Shown: positions 1-14,094, numbered from the stretch's first letter. The stretch: DNA of 64,000 nucleotides from Sthenelais limicola (GCA_942159475.1 OW804095.1:68476773-68540772), one strand, 5' to 3'. Made by a program: numbers and translations. Notes: generated by a model from the sequence alone, not told the origin.

Positions 1-3000
1 AATAGAAAGTGTAGAAATGCATAAGAACAAGTTAAGAAATCGTTTAAATCCGTGAATTGGCGTTTAACTAGGCATCTTAAAGCAACGTAATTAGAAATCC
101 TAGGACTGTTCTAAGTGATGAACTTTTAGGTTTGGATGCATAAGCACAGTGCCTAGGATCCCTAAGGGACCAGTGCCCTGCTGTATAAGCTACGGGAAGG
201 AATCTTTTGTGGGAATTCCTATATTTGTTTCCTTTACTTCGGTGGGAAATTCCTATGGTAAAATGCATTGTGTGTATAGGCTATTCCTTCCCTAAACCAT
301 TCCTCACCAGCTGCTAAGCAAGGAAAAGTAGCTGCTCACGAGGGAATTCCTGAAGTCCCATGTACAGTTTCAGTTTTGTTTGTCTGGGAGTTTTCCTACA
401 ACTTTCCCTCCTTGAACCACTCAATATTCCCTCCCTAATCCAAACAACAGACTTCAAGGTATGTGGTAAATCAGGGACATGGCATGCCTTGTTCTCACTT
501 GAAATGACACACAGAGAATTGAAACAAACTAGATAAAGGACAAATGTGAAATGTTTATAAGGAAACTTTCAGTTCGGAGATTTGATTACCACCCAATGTT
601 GCTTGTCTTTTTCTACCCAGGGTCACTCAATTAACATTTGACATGAAACACTCATCATGTGCATTGCATGAGTCCCGGCTCAGGAGTCGTTTTTTACCAC
701 CCAGGTTAATTCAAATTAAGTAAATAATGAATAGAAAACTCATCAAATGGCAGAGACAAGGTATGTGTAATCGAACCATCGATGGGAATATTTGGCCACG
801 CCTTGGCCTGTCCTGCCATGCCCACCTTTGTGACGTCACATCCAGTTCTCATATGGACCAATCAGGAGACCCCTACCTCCATGGACACTTCAATATAATT
901 ATATTTCTGTTCCCAACTATGTTATCAGCGCCATTGCGGACGGTTGTATCCCTGTTTTAATAGAATTTTTTTTAAAAATCTGCTATTGTTATGTTTATGG
1001 GGAGTAAACCATTGTTTCACATGGTTCAGGTCAAACTACGCCTTGATCTCAATTTTGTTATGGACAGCCACGTGGGCCAACATATTATGATAATTAAAGA
1101 TATGTATACATGCTTATGGAAATTGTACTTTTTCCAATCAATAAACCCGAAGGAATTACTCAAGGAAGACTTAAAAGTGTTCCTCATCTCATGTTTAACT
1201 CAAAGGAAAGAATGAGGGAAATACAGAGGGGAGGGAACGATTCTTACACACCCACACACATCTTCTCTCTATACTCTCGCTCTCTCTCACCTTCCCCTCT
1301 CTCAGTCATTAAATAAAATACATTAAAATGAATTAAATTAAATGTTGTACTTCTACGAAAATAACAATACAAAAAAAATTATGGTTTGATGTCATGAATG
1401 TATATATATATATCCTCATTACGGCAACAAGATGCTTCCAATTAAATGAACCATCAATCATTTTTAGAACGCACCCGGCACATGCATGATGTATACACAG
1501 TGTCAGAATGAACTAAATTGGCCATTGTTTTGTCCCCAATCGGTAAGGATATAAATGTGTAATAGTAACTATCCAATGCTTTACTTTTTCAAATATCACT
1601 TTCCTTTTCAACGATATTCCAACACATAATCAACATGACTCATGGATATCTTAATATCCGAAGAAGAGACTATCTTGGATTTCTTTTTGAAAGAAAGATA
1701 TCTCAAATGCCTGAGGGACTCCCTCATTTGTATATACTACTATGTGATGTTTGACTATTAGCTTGTAGACTAGCACTATAATAGGCTATTCTCTACATAG
1801 ACCAGGAATCAGACCAAAGTGAAGTTGGTTATAATATGATACATTTCATTTCTGTTAAAGAATAATTAGTTTAACAATTGTTTTGTAGGTAATGCATTGA
1901 TAAATTGCATCTCTTTGTATGTATTGATATTATTTAAATTATGAAAATAAACAAGGTGTGCATGTCTATCCATTACGATTACGAAGAGGTGAAAAAGGAA
2001 CCAATCCTTATCGTAATAGTTGAAATAATTATGACTTATGCCCGGATCTCTTGTATCATGAGGTTGGGGAACAAGGACCTCAACCTCACCTCAAGGATTT
2101 AAAGGAATAAACTAGACTTACAAAGTACTTTCTCTATATGTTATTCTTTCCGGAGAAGCACTTAAAGAACATAGAATATTATCCACCCTAGGCCTTTGAC
2201 ATGGACATAGTTCTTTCCTCCACTACCCTTGCTAGAGATATGATTAATATTTACGCAGAAAAGTAACCTATACGTTCACGAATATATTATTACTAAATAC
2301 CAATAGTATTTAAGCCTGGAAGAGATCCAGAGTCGATACACAGAAAGTGAAACATTAGCAAATCATCTCACTGGAAAGAACATAGGCAAGATTCGCAACA
2401 GGTAATATAAGAGTGGTAATAGTAAAAAAGACTCCTTGTAATCACTTTGTTGTGGTTGGTAATGGGAGAAAAGATCACAGTAATGAAGAAATATTGGTGC
2501 CATTACTGATTGTTCCAGAACTAGGAATATCTGGTTGGTAATAGGAAAAGGTGTCTAAGTAATGTATTTTGGCTATGCATAATATGTGCAAAAAAAGAGG
2601 AAAAGTCTGTAATATTACATGTATCCTACAGATTACGACTATGGGACGCAACAGCCGTGGCATGGCTCAGTGTATCAAGGCCTTTATTCACAGCTGAATG
2701 TATTCCCATCCAGGATGTCACTGCAAAGAGCTGCTTCCTCTTCATACAATGATGGGGCGAATCTAGACACTAAATACCAAGGGTATGTATTCTGATGCCG
2801 AACGTATATTACACAGCAATTCTTTTTCTTCAATTTATGGACCACAATTTCACTTTACTATGTTTTCACATGCGCACATATTGACATGAGAGATAATAAA
2901 TATTATAAACTGCAAATCTGGTTTTACTCGCATTTAACACTGTAACGCCCTGACCATTGTAGAAAATGGACGAAGGGCAATATGCAATGTAGATTTGGTG

Positions 3001-5839
3001 AAAGCCGACAGGAAGTTGGGTTCCGTCGCGGTAAACTACCCTTAAATTGGAAATCATGGTATTGACTATCTGCTGCTCAAATACATGCTTAGACCAATGT
3101 TCAAAATAGGTGGGGAAAGAAGATGTACTCCTGTAACACTTGCTATGCCACATCCCCAATTGCATCCCCTGTACGTGACCTGAATGAAAGATGAGAAGAT
3201 AGTCATTTACCACATTGGATGGTCATTGAAACTACTGACACATTTATCAGGCACGCTATCCTATCTCCCACGTGCTAAATGGTTGCACGTGCACAAGCAC
3301 TCCAACTGCGTAGTACATTATATCATTATTTGAAATTGTATTTCCTTACATAGCACATGCAAAGCTAGTTACATGGTCAATATGGAAATAGGGGCCAAAC
3401 TACCAGGCCGCCCTTATAATGGAGGAAGATGCCAGGATAAGGGAATAAGGATGTCATCGTACTGCGCATCTCTATTTAGTGTAAAGGTCCTATATATAGA
3501 ACTTTATTGTGAAAAGAAAGCCTCGATATACTTCGCAGTATTAAATGAACATGTCACTGTGCTGCAGATATTTACTATCTGGCTAAGAATCGGTATCAAT
3601 ATCATACATACATATAGATTCATATATATATAATCTAAATTCATTCGTCACATCCGTCACATTATATCAGTTAGATAACCACACAGAACAAGAGAGTTCA
3701 AATAGTAATTAATTACAATGTCTGTATATAGTATTCAACGCATACACGAGAGAACATGCCTGGCACGATGTTCACAGTCATCCGAACAAGTGTTTTTGTC
3801 AGAGTTGACAATATCTCGTAATTGGTAGAATACACAAGTCGCAATATGGTTAGAGATGAAATAAAATGTTAAATAATGTTCCTGACAAAGAGTAATAATA
3901 GGCTGACAGACTGACAGGTCCTGAACCTCTTCAGAAAGGATCAATAGTGTTCAACTTGTTGGGGGGGGGGGGGAGGTTACCTACACGGTATGGTTCAGAG
4001 TTGAATGCAATGTCATACGAAATACAACAACCCACTCGAGACTCAAGCCTGCCCTTTATGTCCTATATAAATACTCTTCAAAACTGACAGCTAGCTCTCT
4101 GTAGCATAGATGTATCATAACGATTCAATGACATACCCATTTGATGCAACAGAAAGGTTAACCATCCTAATTGTGTAAGGAGGGAAATCAGGCCTAGGTC
4201 CATGTCTATAAAGGGTGATTATGGCTAGACCTCAGATATTGGGTCATTATCAGCCAGGCTTACATTAGGTAAGAGTTAGCCAGTCGCGTGTCTGATTAGC
4301 AACTCAGACGGGAGTAGAATACGGGAGAGAAGGCACAATAGTTTCCTTATATTCTGTTGATTTTGTTGATCAAAGAGAGATAAGTCCCTGCAAAATATGA
4401 TGCGTCAGCAATGCGTAAACAGAATCCAGTTGATTAAAAACAAAAGCAATTCTCTGTAGTAAAGTATTCATATGGTCATGGCAAAATGCCCAATCGGTTG
4501 ACTATTATATCCGGACAAATGACGTTATCCGACAGTTCTTATATTACTCCGTAGAAATGATTGCAGAAGCAATTATTTGATGACCAATGCGGTTTTCAGC
4601 AAATGAGCTCTCTGGTACTGGAAGGGTCGTACTTTATTTGATGCAAGATTTCACCCGCTCTTTATTGCATAGCCCCAAGATTGTATAGTGGAGTAGAGTA
4701 CGAGACGCGAAGGCCATATTGACAATTAATTATTCTATATTTCTACATGTATTTTATATATCTACATTGGAAATACTCCAACACTTTAAAAAAAACTATA
4801 GTACTTTACCATAAATTTCGATTGTGTCAAGACCAGGCTGCACTTTATCAGATGAGTTTGGGAGTAGATTATAACCTCCTGGTGAAGTTAAGCGACTGTA
4901 CAGGGCGGGTCCTTCCACGTAAACAGATCAGTCAAGAGCTTTAATTGAGGAAACTAATTATTCGTGAGCTTTCAAACAGTCGTAACGACTTCTCAGAAAA
5001 AGATTGCATAGAGATTCAAAATAAACACTTAAAGGAGATTGATCAATCTTTCGTGCGAAGTCTTTTACAATTTGGACGTTGGAGGACGGGGCTTTGCTAT
5101 GTTGATTGTCAGTTAAATGTTGTGATTTAATTTTCAGCTATCATTTAAAACCATCATCACTAATTTTTTTTTTTCACGTTTTGAAATCAATTTTATTCAC
5201 AAGACATCAAGGAAGAGTCACAAATTCAGGTGCTTTTCATGCGACCCTGACGATGAATTATCTTATTTCAAATTTACATAGCAGGGAATACGTGACAATT
5301 TTATTTTAGGATTGTAGTTATAAATAGGTTCAGTTTAACCATATTATCGTTACAGTTTATGACTAATATATGTACGGTTTGATATGCTGATGGTATACTT
5401 GGCGAATTTTAATGGTAGGTAAGGAAATAATGGAGTGAGATGGAGTGATGGTTGTAACAGACTATTTGTTAAAACATAACTTATGTTGGCTGGGGGAGTC
5501 TGGGGGGGGATTAGAGTTATCGACAGGGATCTCAACCAAGAAATATCGTCAAGTATAAAATGATACAGCATGCTTACATGGATCAGTGGATAAAGAAAGT
5601 AAGTATTTACATAATGGTTCAATGCAATTCGACAGATACAATAGGCGTACGGCATAAAGCTTTTTCCTGTCGCGGGATAATGTTACAATTGTACAGCAAT
5701 TATTATACATGCAGGGGTCGACTAAGAGCGTTTTCAGGCACAGGGACATGTTATATAACATATTTACAACGGACTGGAGCAACTACAGCAACATCTGTGT
5801 GTTACAATATAAGAGGAGTGATTACAGTCTAATACTGCG
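1..5839. other. Non-coding stretch, no gene recognised
   Basis: AT-rich DNA without an ORF that resembles a known protein; the short open frames lack codon structure or recognisable motifs. It holds simple repeats such as a pure G run at 3961-3973 and a CT-rich patch near 1265-1300. Nothing here supports a gene call. Confidence 0.6.
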
Positions 5840-5843
5840 TACT

Positions 5844-5864
5844 ATCCAGCTATGATAGCTGGAT
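5844..5864. repeat. 21-bp perfect palindrome at the LINE 3' end
   Basis: ATCCAGCTAT, a single G, then ATAGCTGGAT. It lies 50-70 bp downstream of the LINE stop codon and would fold as an RNA stem-loop in the 3'UTR. Some LINEs use a 3' stem-loop for template recognition; that role is inference here. Confidence 0.6.
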
Positions 5865-5914
5865 TGATTGTCGGTCGGTGGGACCACTCAGCGTCAGTAC
5901 TTATGATTAATTTT

Positions 5915-8629
5915 CTATTGTGTATATAATAGTCTTTTTAGTGATAAATTGAAATGTAATTTATCCCTAATGTTCCTTAAATCGGTGGGAAGTGAATTCC
6001 AATGTCTCACCATTTGGTTTAGAAAACATTTAATGTCTTTTTCGCTTTTTGGAGTGAGTCCTTCTAGGACTGGGGCATTTGCCTGTCTAGTAGCCCTTGG
6101 AGGGGTAATACCTTTGTTCTTAATATACACGTTATTATGTGCAATTTTACATACATTAAATTTTAAACGCATCTCTAGGGTCATGACTCTGGTATCTCTG
6201 TATAAGTCAACTGTTGGTGTATGATGATCACATTGTAATGCCACTCTTAATATTTTATTTTGTAGGGTCTGTAATTTCTTTGACTGCGTCTTCGTCAGTG
6301 GAGATAAACTAAATAAACTATAGTCGAATAACGACATCAATTTCGATTTCGCTATTGTAATTGCTGCAAATTTGGTGACTAGGGGTCGTATTTTCCGAAA
6401 TATATATAACTTCTGGTTTATTTGACTTATTAGACTATTATATTGGAGCGACATGGTCATACCAGAGTCAAATAGAATGCCCAGATATGAATATTTATTT
6501 ACTTGTTCCAGATATACATCATTTAGGATAATATTTATTTTCACCTTTTCTACCTTTTTTTTTCTTCCAGAGAGCATCACTTTTGTCTTTTTAGTGTTCA
6601 CACGTAATTTGTTGCTGATACACCAATTATTAAATTTTTTTAGGTCGTCATTCATATTTTTACACCCTAGGGTGAGGTCAGTAGTCGAATTGTAAAGTAT
6701 GGTGTCGTCCGCATATTGCATGATAGAGGAACTTAAATTAACATTTTTCAAATCATTTACATAAATAAGGAACAGTGTAGGCCCTAAGATAGACCCTTGA
6801 GGGACTCCATACTCAATTAACATCACGTCAGATTCATCAGAATTCATAACCACCTTTTGTTGCCTATTATTGAGGTAAGAATCAAACCATTGTATTGTTT
6901 GCCTAGGGAGTCCACAATCAGAGAGCTTTTCCATTAATATGCTTGGAACAACAGTGTCAAATGCCTTACTTAGGTCTATAAAGCAGGTTAACATAAATTC
7001 ATTTTTACTAGACGATGTGTTTAGATCAGACATGTACTCAGCTAAGGCTTCAGTAGTAGAATGCCCTGCTTGGAAACCTAGTTGGCGCGTACTCAATATC
7101 GTGTTATCACATAAGTAAGTTTTAAGTCTATCGGACATCAATTTCTCAGTAATTTTCCCAGCCACATGACAGATGGATATGGGTCTTGTGTCAGAGGGAC
7201 AGGTAGGTATTTTCACTTTGGGTACTGGGACCACTCTAGCTTTCTTCCATTTTTCCGGAAAGACACAAAGCTCTATAGACTTGTTTATTAGGAAAGTCAG
7301 CTGCGGTAAGAGTATCGTAAAAGCATCTTTATATGTACCACTATTCACTAATGTACACCCAGAGTTTTTGTTGCTGTCTATTTCTTTAATTTTTTCCAAA
7401 ACTTCGGCTTGAGTAAATGGTGTTACAGACCATGGGGTGGTGATAATTTCTTGAGATCTTGATCGATTTACATGTTCTATCTCTTTGTTTATGTTTGAAC
7501 CTACGTTACAGTAGAATTTATTCATGGCTTGGGCCAATTCAGCGCCCTCTACTTGTTTGTCATCAACCATCAGGCTATTAAATACAGGCTTATCCTTACC
7601 AGTAATTTCCTCAAGCACAGACCAAAATTTTTTAGAATCCTTTTTGTATGTCCACAATAAATTTTTATAATATTCTGCTTTCAATCTTCGTATTGTCTGG
7701 TTACACAGTTTCCTACAGTTTCTAGCTTCTAGTATATCCTCCATTTTCTTACTTTTTTTTGCCTTTTTATAGGCATCCTCCCTATTCTTATGTAGTGTAT
7801 TAATTTCATTAGTGTACCATTTAGGCTTGTCTGGTCTATTCTTAAACACCTGAATGGGGGCAATGTCGTCTACACACGATGCAATATTCGATGACATAAT
7901 GTCCCACGAGAGGTTGATGTCAGAGGCGTTATAGAGATTGTTCCAATCCTTGGCGTTTAGTGCATTACTTAACCTTTCAGGGCTATAATTCTTGAAATTT
8001 CTACCAGAAAAGGTGGACTTTGTTCTGGGGCAGGTTACCTTTTTCAGAATAGTTATTACAGGCTGGTGATCTGATAGTGATAAATCAATGATATGTGTCG
8101 TCCTATCAATCTTCGACCGGATCATAAAGACATCCAGAATGGAGTCTTTATGAAGGCCATATCTAGTAGCACCTGTTTCCTCTATAATAAGGCTGTGTTT
8201 GCTGGCAAAATTTGTTAGGCTAATAGATTTATTATCTTTTACACATATGTCTATGTTGAGATCGCCACAAATAATAACATTTTTATCATTCTCTATAACG
8301 CATGAAGCTAGGACATTTTCGAGGTCGTTTATAAAATTTTGTACATTTCCATTTGGAATTCTATATGCTATAATCACTTTTAATTTCGGTACCTTATCTT
8401 TATATACGTGTATATTCAAAATTTCACTGTCTGGGTTCATTACATGCACATCAACATTCGATATGTAATTAAAGTCACTTCTAATGAAACAACAAACACC
8501 TCCTCCTCTTTTCTCCTTGGGCCTGTCTAGTCTTAATAAATTGTAACCTTTACATTGGATCATACTGTCCGGTATCAGTTCATTCAGCCATGTTTCGGTA
8601 AATACTATAACCTCAATGTCAAGACACAT
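5915..8629 (-). CDS. LINE endonuclease/reverse transcriptase polyprotein
   Basis: A 904-residue uninterrupted ORF. Near the N terminus FTETW supplies the endonuclease catalytic Glu (residue 12). CGDLN (about residue 120) and LSDHQP (about 186) are the later endonuclease motifs. The reverse transcriptase follows, with FIDLSKAFDT (about 550), GVPQGSILGP (about 600) and the catalytic YADD (about 640). The C terminus has the HWNSLP-type tail common in CR1/L2/Jockey-like elements. In this family the protein nicks target DNA and primes reverse transcription on the nicked end. The first 20-30 residues of the endonuclease, including its first conserved Asn motif, are absent, so this copy is probably not autonomous although the RT is intact. 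The first Met is simply the first available and is not a proven start. The exact clade needs a tree. Confidence 0.85.
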   Translation of the reverse strand: MCLDIEVIVFTETWLNELIPDSMIQCKGYNLLRLDRPKEKRGGGVCCFIRSDFNYISNVDVHVMNPDSEILNIHVYKDKVPKLKVIIAYRIPNGNVQNFINDLENVLASCVIENDKNVIICGDLNIDICVKDNKSISLTNFASKHSLIIEETGATRYGLHKDSILDVFMIRSKIDRTTHIIDLSLSDHQPVITILKKVTCPRTKSTFSGRNFKNYSPERLSNALNAKDWNNLYNASDINLSWDIMSSNIASCVDDIAPIQVFKNRPDKPKWYTNEINTLHKNREDAYKKAKKSKKMEDILEARNCRKLCNQTIRRLKAEYYKNLLWTYKKDSKKFWSVLEEITGKDKPVFNSLMVDDKQVEGAELAQAMNKFYCNVGSNINKEIEHVNRSRSQEIITTPWSVTPFTQAEVLEKIKEIDSNKNSGCTLVNSGTYKDAFTILLPQLTFLINKSIELCVFPEKWKKARVVPVPKVKIPTCPSDTRPISICHVAGKITEKLMSDRLKTYLCDNTILSTRQLGFQAGHSTTEALAEYMSDLNTSSSKNEFMLTCFIDLSKAFDTVVPSILMEKLSDCGLPRQTIQWFDSYLNNRQQKVVMNSDESDVMLIEYGVPQGSILGPTLFLIYVNDLKNVNLSSSIMQYADDTILYNSTTDLTLGCKNMNDDLKKFNNWCISNKLRVNTKKTKVMLSGRKKKVEKVKINIILNDVYLEQVNKYSYLGILFDSGMTMSLQYNSLISQINQKLYIFRKIRPLVTKFAAITIAKSKLMSLFDYSLFSLSPLTKTQSKKLQTLQNKILRVALQCDHHTPTVDLYRDTRVMTLEMRLKFNVCKIAHNNVYIKNKGITPPRATRQANAPVLEGLTPKSEKDIKCFLNQMVRHWNSLPTDLRNIRDKLHFNLSLKRLLYTQ

Positions 8630-8664
8630 GATTTCATTTCGAATACTATCAATCTTTGTATATT

Positions 8665-11600
8665 AGCTATACAGTACTGCGGTAGGGGTGCCTTTTTACT
8701 TTTTAAATCGATATGGTTCATAAGGCTGTTTTAAATGTGGTGGGACCGCCCTATGTAAGCATTAATTTGATTTACTCGGTTTAAAGCTTCGATAAATATA
8801 TATTTGCTGACCAGACAGGAATTCATCAAATCGAGAGCGAGATGATAAGCACTCTCGATTGATACTTTCGTGGCCTGAATCAAAGTGCCTTGTCAAATAT
8901 TCATTTTACTGGCCTGAAGAAAATGTTATAGTGGTGCATGATGGTTGAATGATGGATAGATAACGCTCGTGGGCCTTGGGACTGACTCTTCTATAAGAAG
9001 GAAACAACTTATCGCAGTCTCGTGTATGACCTCTCTGAATGGATTAGGCTGTCAAAAAGCATAATGCATGTGTTGTCAGTTTTAGGCAAAGTATTGACTT
9101 CTTTGATTGAGTAGGAATCCCGGAGCCATTTTTTAAACACTGAATACATTTAGTAAGGCCACTAGGATAAACCCATCCATAGGGTTCGATGGGATAGGAA
9201 GGGAATTTCTAAGTCGATCCCAAAATCATTTTCTACTGGGTGTTGTTTCATAATGAAGGAGACATGGGGAGATTTATTTGGAAAATTTGCGAATGGTGGT
9301 CAAATGTTACAAAGAATGTCACGGCCTGGCGTTTCATAATAGGAGACAGACAGGGAGGCGACATGGGCTGCGAATATCCTCAAAGTCGCTTTTGAATGTG
9401 TGAATGTCTCAACTTTGATTATGAAACGGAATTTGTTCCAAATGGGATGTTTTTCTACTCAATTCCCTGATTATAAAACAAGGCCCTGAGATAGTCACAG
9501 GTTTTGAGAAGGCGCTATGTTGATTACCTTTAGAAAGGTGTTAACAATCTTTTTCTAATCTATACAATGTATAGAATGTAACAATGTAAAATATGTGCCA
9601 ATATAGAAAATGAAGAATTGTATGAATGTAAAATTTTCAGGAATATATTATAAAGGATACTAGAGCAGGGATTTGCATGGTTGTTTTATATCAATCGGTC
9701 TTCTGTGGACATAGTATGAGACAGCAAGACCGATATGTATATACATAGATAACACGAATAATAAACGGAGGACAATTTGATCGATACACCAACCCTGGCT
9801 TGCATGAGGGTCGACAGCAGAATATAAATATAAAAAAATCAAAGTATTAATATTCAATCGATATGGGATGATAAGATTCATATTCCTTGTGAATGCTTAA
9901 ATCAGTCTGATGTCACTCGAAAATGCAGTTCAGGGTGCCTGTCTAGCATAGATAAGGATGGCATCGTAAATCTAAAATTTTCTATGAGCTTCTATAGCAA
10001 CCTGCCCCTTTGCTTGGGAAAACCAAGGCTCAAAAATCCATACGCGGCCATATTGGACTGACCTGGGTGGCAGTTCTCCTGTGGATTGCATTCCCAACTT
10101 TGAAAGTAAACGGGCCTCCTTGTTCCCCGTCGTGGCTTGACACAGAGCTCTTCTGTCCTCCATCATATAATAAATATAATTGATAGAGGCTAATTCTTTA
10201 TAAATACAAATCAATTGTCAAATTGTATGCTTTCTGATAGTGTGTTGTTGTTACTTTTATTAGTTATAAGGGGAACTGTAGATGTCGGTGGGTCTAGGGT
10301 TTCAAGACCTACTGAACACATTATTTACATGAAATAGAATAGATAATATATATCATAATATGTGACAATAAGACATTTTTAATATTATTGTTTTTCGTGA
10401 TACGTTGCCTCTTAGCAATCATACAATCAGGATAAGTGTGTGTTGAGAAGCATGATAACCAGGAATGTTTCTTCCTGCCAAGGGTCACATTTGGTCTAAA
10501 AGATGTCAGAAATAAAGGATACGAAAGGAGAAACGAAAACTTTTCTAATCCTAGGTCTTTTTCCGCCAGTCAATTTCTTTTGGGGTAACTGTGTCCATAA
10601 TTATTTCTCAGTGTTCCATGGGCAATTTAGGCGACAGCTGATCGACATCAACCAACATCGTTGGGGATTTTGTAATTAGCTTTTAAAAATAAAGAAAAAA
10701 TTGATTTGCCATCATGTCCGGTGCATCTGGACAACTGGAAAAGTTAGTTTTCCAAAATTAATTCCTTCATTGCTTTCGTTCTGTTATTTGAATTGATAAA
10801 CACCATATCATTTCCCAGCAGGCAGCCAATATCAAAGCCACACAACATGTTGATTGGAAGGTTATGCTTTTTGACGATGGTATAAAAACAAAGAACGGTT
10901 GTATGGAAAATTCAACCATTGTTGTATTGTGACCTTTGGTACTTCTTTGGAACATTCTAAATTTCGTGAAATTCTCTCTGGGAAAAGAACGGACAGGATG
11001 AGTTATTGTAGTAGCCCTTGGATCCCTCCCAGCTGGGGAATGATTATGGATTTTGGGTAGGGCGGGGAACCTCCATTGCTTCGAGTCGAAACTATGGTTT
11101 GGGAAGCAGTTTCAGACATGACTGGTAGATCTGAAATCGGACCACAACCTCCAGAGGGAACAGATTTCGGTTTCACGAACTTGATACTTTTTCATTAGAG
11201 CAAACATTTCATCATTGGAAGCCAATGGCATGAAGTGACTTGGATCGCTGAGCCTTGACTATTGAAGTCTGCTTGTATTCATGGGAAGCCACTAGCCCTC
11301 TCGGGAGTGATGTATAATATTACATCCCTCGGGTGCATACATGTGGATTGTTTATTATAGACTCCTGAATTCGCAGATTTTTCGTCGTGTATTTTTTTAG
11401 TATTACGGTTTTAGCTAGAGGCAGTGGGAGGTTATATGGGTGATGTGATCTTGTGTCTCTGGTGTTTGTTTCAGGTTTGGTATTTTGTGCACGTGAGCGT
11501 TTGTACATGAGGCATGTGTACTCTCGAGCTCATTGAACATTAATTAAAAACTTAACATTTTCTACTTATTGTTCTGTTCTTTTCTAACTGATGTAAAAGT

Positions 11601-13730
11601 CATATGACCATAAATGTTGGAGGATTTAGTATGGTGGTATTTGCCACAGGGCTTCATAAAGTACCGTATGGGTTCACATTATTATTTCGGAGACCAGCCG
11701 GAATCATTTCCTGCTGTGGCTTCACTTATTTAGTGCTTACCAGCGGCCGGTTTTCTCTTGGACGATTCGACTTCAAAATCTTGGTTAAACAGGAAATAGC
11801 AGCAGTATATTGATATATTCAATCGCATAAGTCATAATAATTATGCTTAAATTTGGAGTGATTTTTGTTGTCGTATTAGCTGATAATTGATATAAATAAT
11901 ACAGCTTTAAAGAGACTGCAGGTCCAACTATACCGAGCTATACTGAACAGATATACGTAGGTATCATACACTTCGGGTACACAATAAGTAAATCTAGATA
12001 GTGATGAATATCTATGAATGGCAGAGCTCTAGGGGAGAGTATGTATGGGGAAGGACAGTTTGATATCATTTAGGACAAGCTCCTCTCAAAACAATTTAGG
12101 CTGATATAAAGGAGGTTCTCGCTTGTCATATTAAAGTAAACCACTGACATGATATTTCCTTGCAATAAAGTGTCTTCCAAAGACCTCAAAGGAACATAGA
12201 AACCACAGGATTCATATGAGATTTAGACGTTCTGCCCAAGTTTAATGACAAAAACTACATTGGAAACGTTTGTAACTGTAATTGACTGGCCAATACAAAT
12301 ATCTAAAAAAAATATGAAATTAATGGCAGTAAAGGCCAGAAATGAATCAGACAAACTTGAAAGTATCCATTTCATTATTTTTTTTGTATATTCAATTTTT
12401 TAATTTACCTAGGGCCCAGATAGCATCTCCCGTACACCCTGCACGCTTGATCGCGCTTTACCCATAATATAACATCTATTAGGCTGTTACCACAAGGTGT
12501 AGGGTTACTGAGACTGGGGCTCTTGAAGTTGCACTATACTAACTGAGCATTTGGGAGGATTGGGAAATGACACATATTTATGAGTATCCATTTCAAGCAC
12601 TGTTTATATCTGTGTGTACTTTATATCTTCAATATTCACAAAAGAATAGGATGATTAATGCATCATTTAGAATTAATTATCATAGAATGCATATCTTGCC
12701 TGTCTAGTCCCTCATAGAGAGCCTCACACTCCAAACATGTGTTTGTGGTTGAGAGCCGGCGAGGCACCGGCCGCCCTGTGGTCCCTTCTTACCGCATACC
12801 AATCTAATCCCCAAATTTGGTTGCTCAAACTCGGTAGTTACTAGGACTGTGTTGATTGCTTAACCATGGTGAATGGTGAAATATGATACAGACCCATGAG
12901 GAAAATTAAATTTAATGGATATCGGGTACATTATCCGGTCATTTAGAAAGTCCCATCAGCTCGTCATTAATTTTCGGATGGAGCCCACCACATGCCATTA
13001 ACCGTCACATACCACCGATGGTCGTAAATGATGGATACATACATAGCACAGGTCGTGAATTGATAAGATGATTTTTTTAATACTTTGGAATAGATGATAG
13101 TTTTGCTTTATCTAGCAAATTTACTGTATGTCTAGTATATCTCTATGGGAACTGAAACATGTATATACGTTCACTTCACTGCTGTAAATAATGCTGTGGA
13201 TCCCAGTCATGTAGGTACTTTTTAATGTGCCCACATTATTACTCCATAGAAATGCCCGTGGCCGATGATATATAGTTCACAGCGTTCAAGCCGACACATA
13301 AAACACCTTATTTTTGTGAACATCTGTGAATTATTTACCCCCGATTTGCTTCATCTCAAAGAGTATGGAGGAATTTAGTTCATCCCCAGACAAGCATAGA
13401 TCCCTGTAACGATCTGAACCTGGATAGTACAGATCTAGAGTCTCATACGGCAGAATGCAGATCATAGGCTCTGTACGTAATAGCTCAGAAAAAGAACTTC
13501 ACTATCTTTAGCTTGGGCAAAGGTTGCCAGAAAGTAAGAAATGAAAGGAGATCTCTTGAGTGGATCGGCTCTAAAGGGATCCATAAGTATGTGTCAATAG
13601 CCAATGTGTTCCATCGTGGACGGACACGTCCTTCTGATGGGACTGTACACCCGTCCCAAGTGACCACCAAAATAAGATGGCTGTATGCCAGAGGTGGGTA
13701 GAGCCAGTTCCTGTGCATCTATAAATATAA
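8665..13730. other. Non-coding stretch, no gene recognised
   Basis: About 5 kb of AT-rich sequence with only short ORFs that show no family resemblance. No repeat boundary could be set by eye. Confidence 0.55.
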
Positions 13731-14094
13731 ACTAGGCCAAAAAAAAAATAGGTGTGTTTCCGATTTACCCCCCCCCCCTACCTAGAAAAACCTTACCCTA
13801 CCTAAAAAAAATGTTACCATACGTGATTTTTCCCCCCATCATATCTTACTTTTTTTGGATTTTTTGACAAAAAAAGCTTATAAAAGCAGGAAAACGGGTT
13901 TTCCTGACCTGGAACTGTCAAAAGGCACATTTCCCATGTTCAAAACAACTATTGTTATGAAAAAGACATTTTTTTCAATTCCTGGGAGGAGGTTTCCAAA
14001 CAAAAAAAAATAACAAAAAAAAAAAGTTACCACCCCCCAACCTAGTTTTCAGCCAGATAAATCGGAAACACACCTATTTTTTTTTGGCCCTAGT
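13731..14094. mobile_element. MITE with 37-bp terminal inverted repeats
   Basis: The left end (13731-13767) reads ACTAGGCC, an A-run, then TAGGTGTGTTTCCGATTTA. The right end (14058-14094) is its reverse complement with one extra C and one A fewer. The interior is A/C-rich with no coding capacity. The length (364 bp) and structure fit a non-autonomous DNA transposon. A target duplication is not clear (TAA on the left, AAC on the right), so the superfamily is unassigned. Confidence 0.75.

Larger units (their letters stand above)
5840..8664 (-). mobile_element. Non-LTR retrotransposon (LINE), 5'-truncated
   Basis: The minus strand carries one long ORF with an apurinic-type endonuclease followed by reverse transcriptase, the layout of Jockey/CR1/L2-type LINEs. 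The reading frame stays open a few codons upstream of the first Met but then meets a stop near 8662, and the usual first endonuclease motif is missing, so the copy appears truncated at its 5' end. The 3' boundary is uncertain; I place it at the palindrome at 5844-5864, just beyond the stop codon. No target-site duplication was identified. The uninterrupted ORF suggests a recent insertion. Confidence 0.75.
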
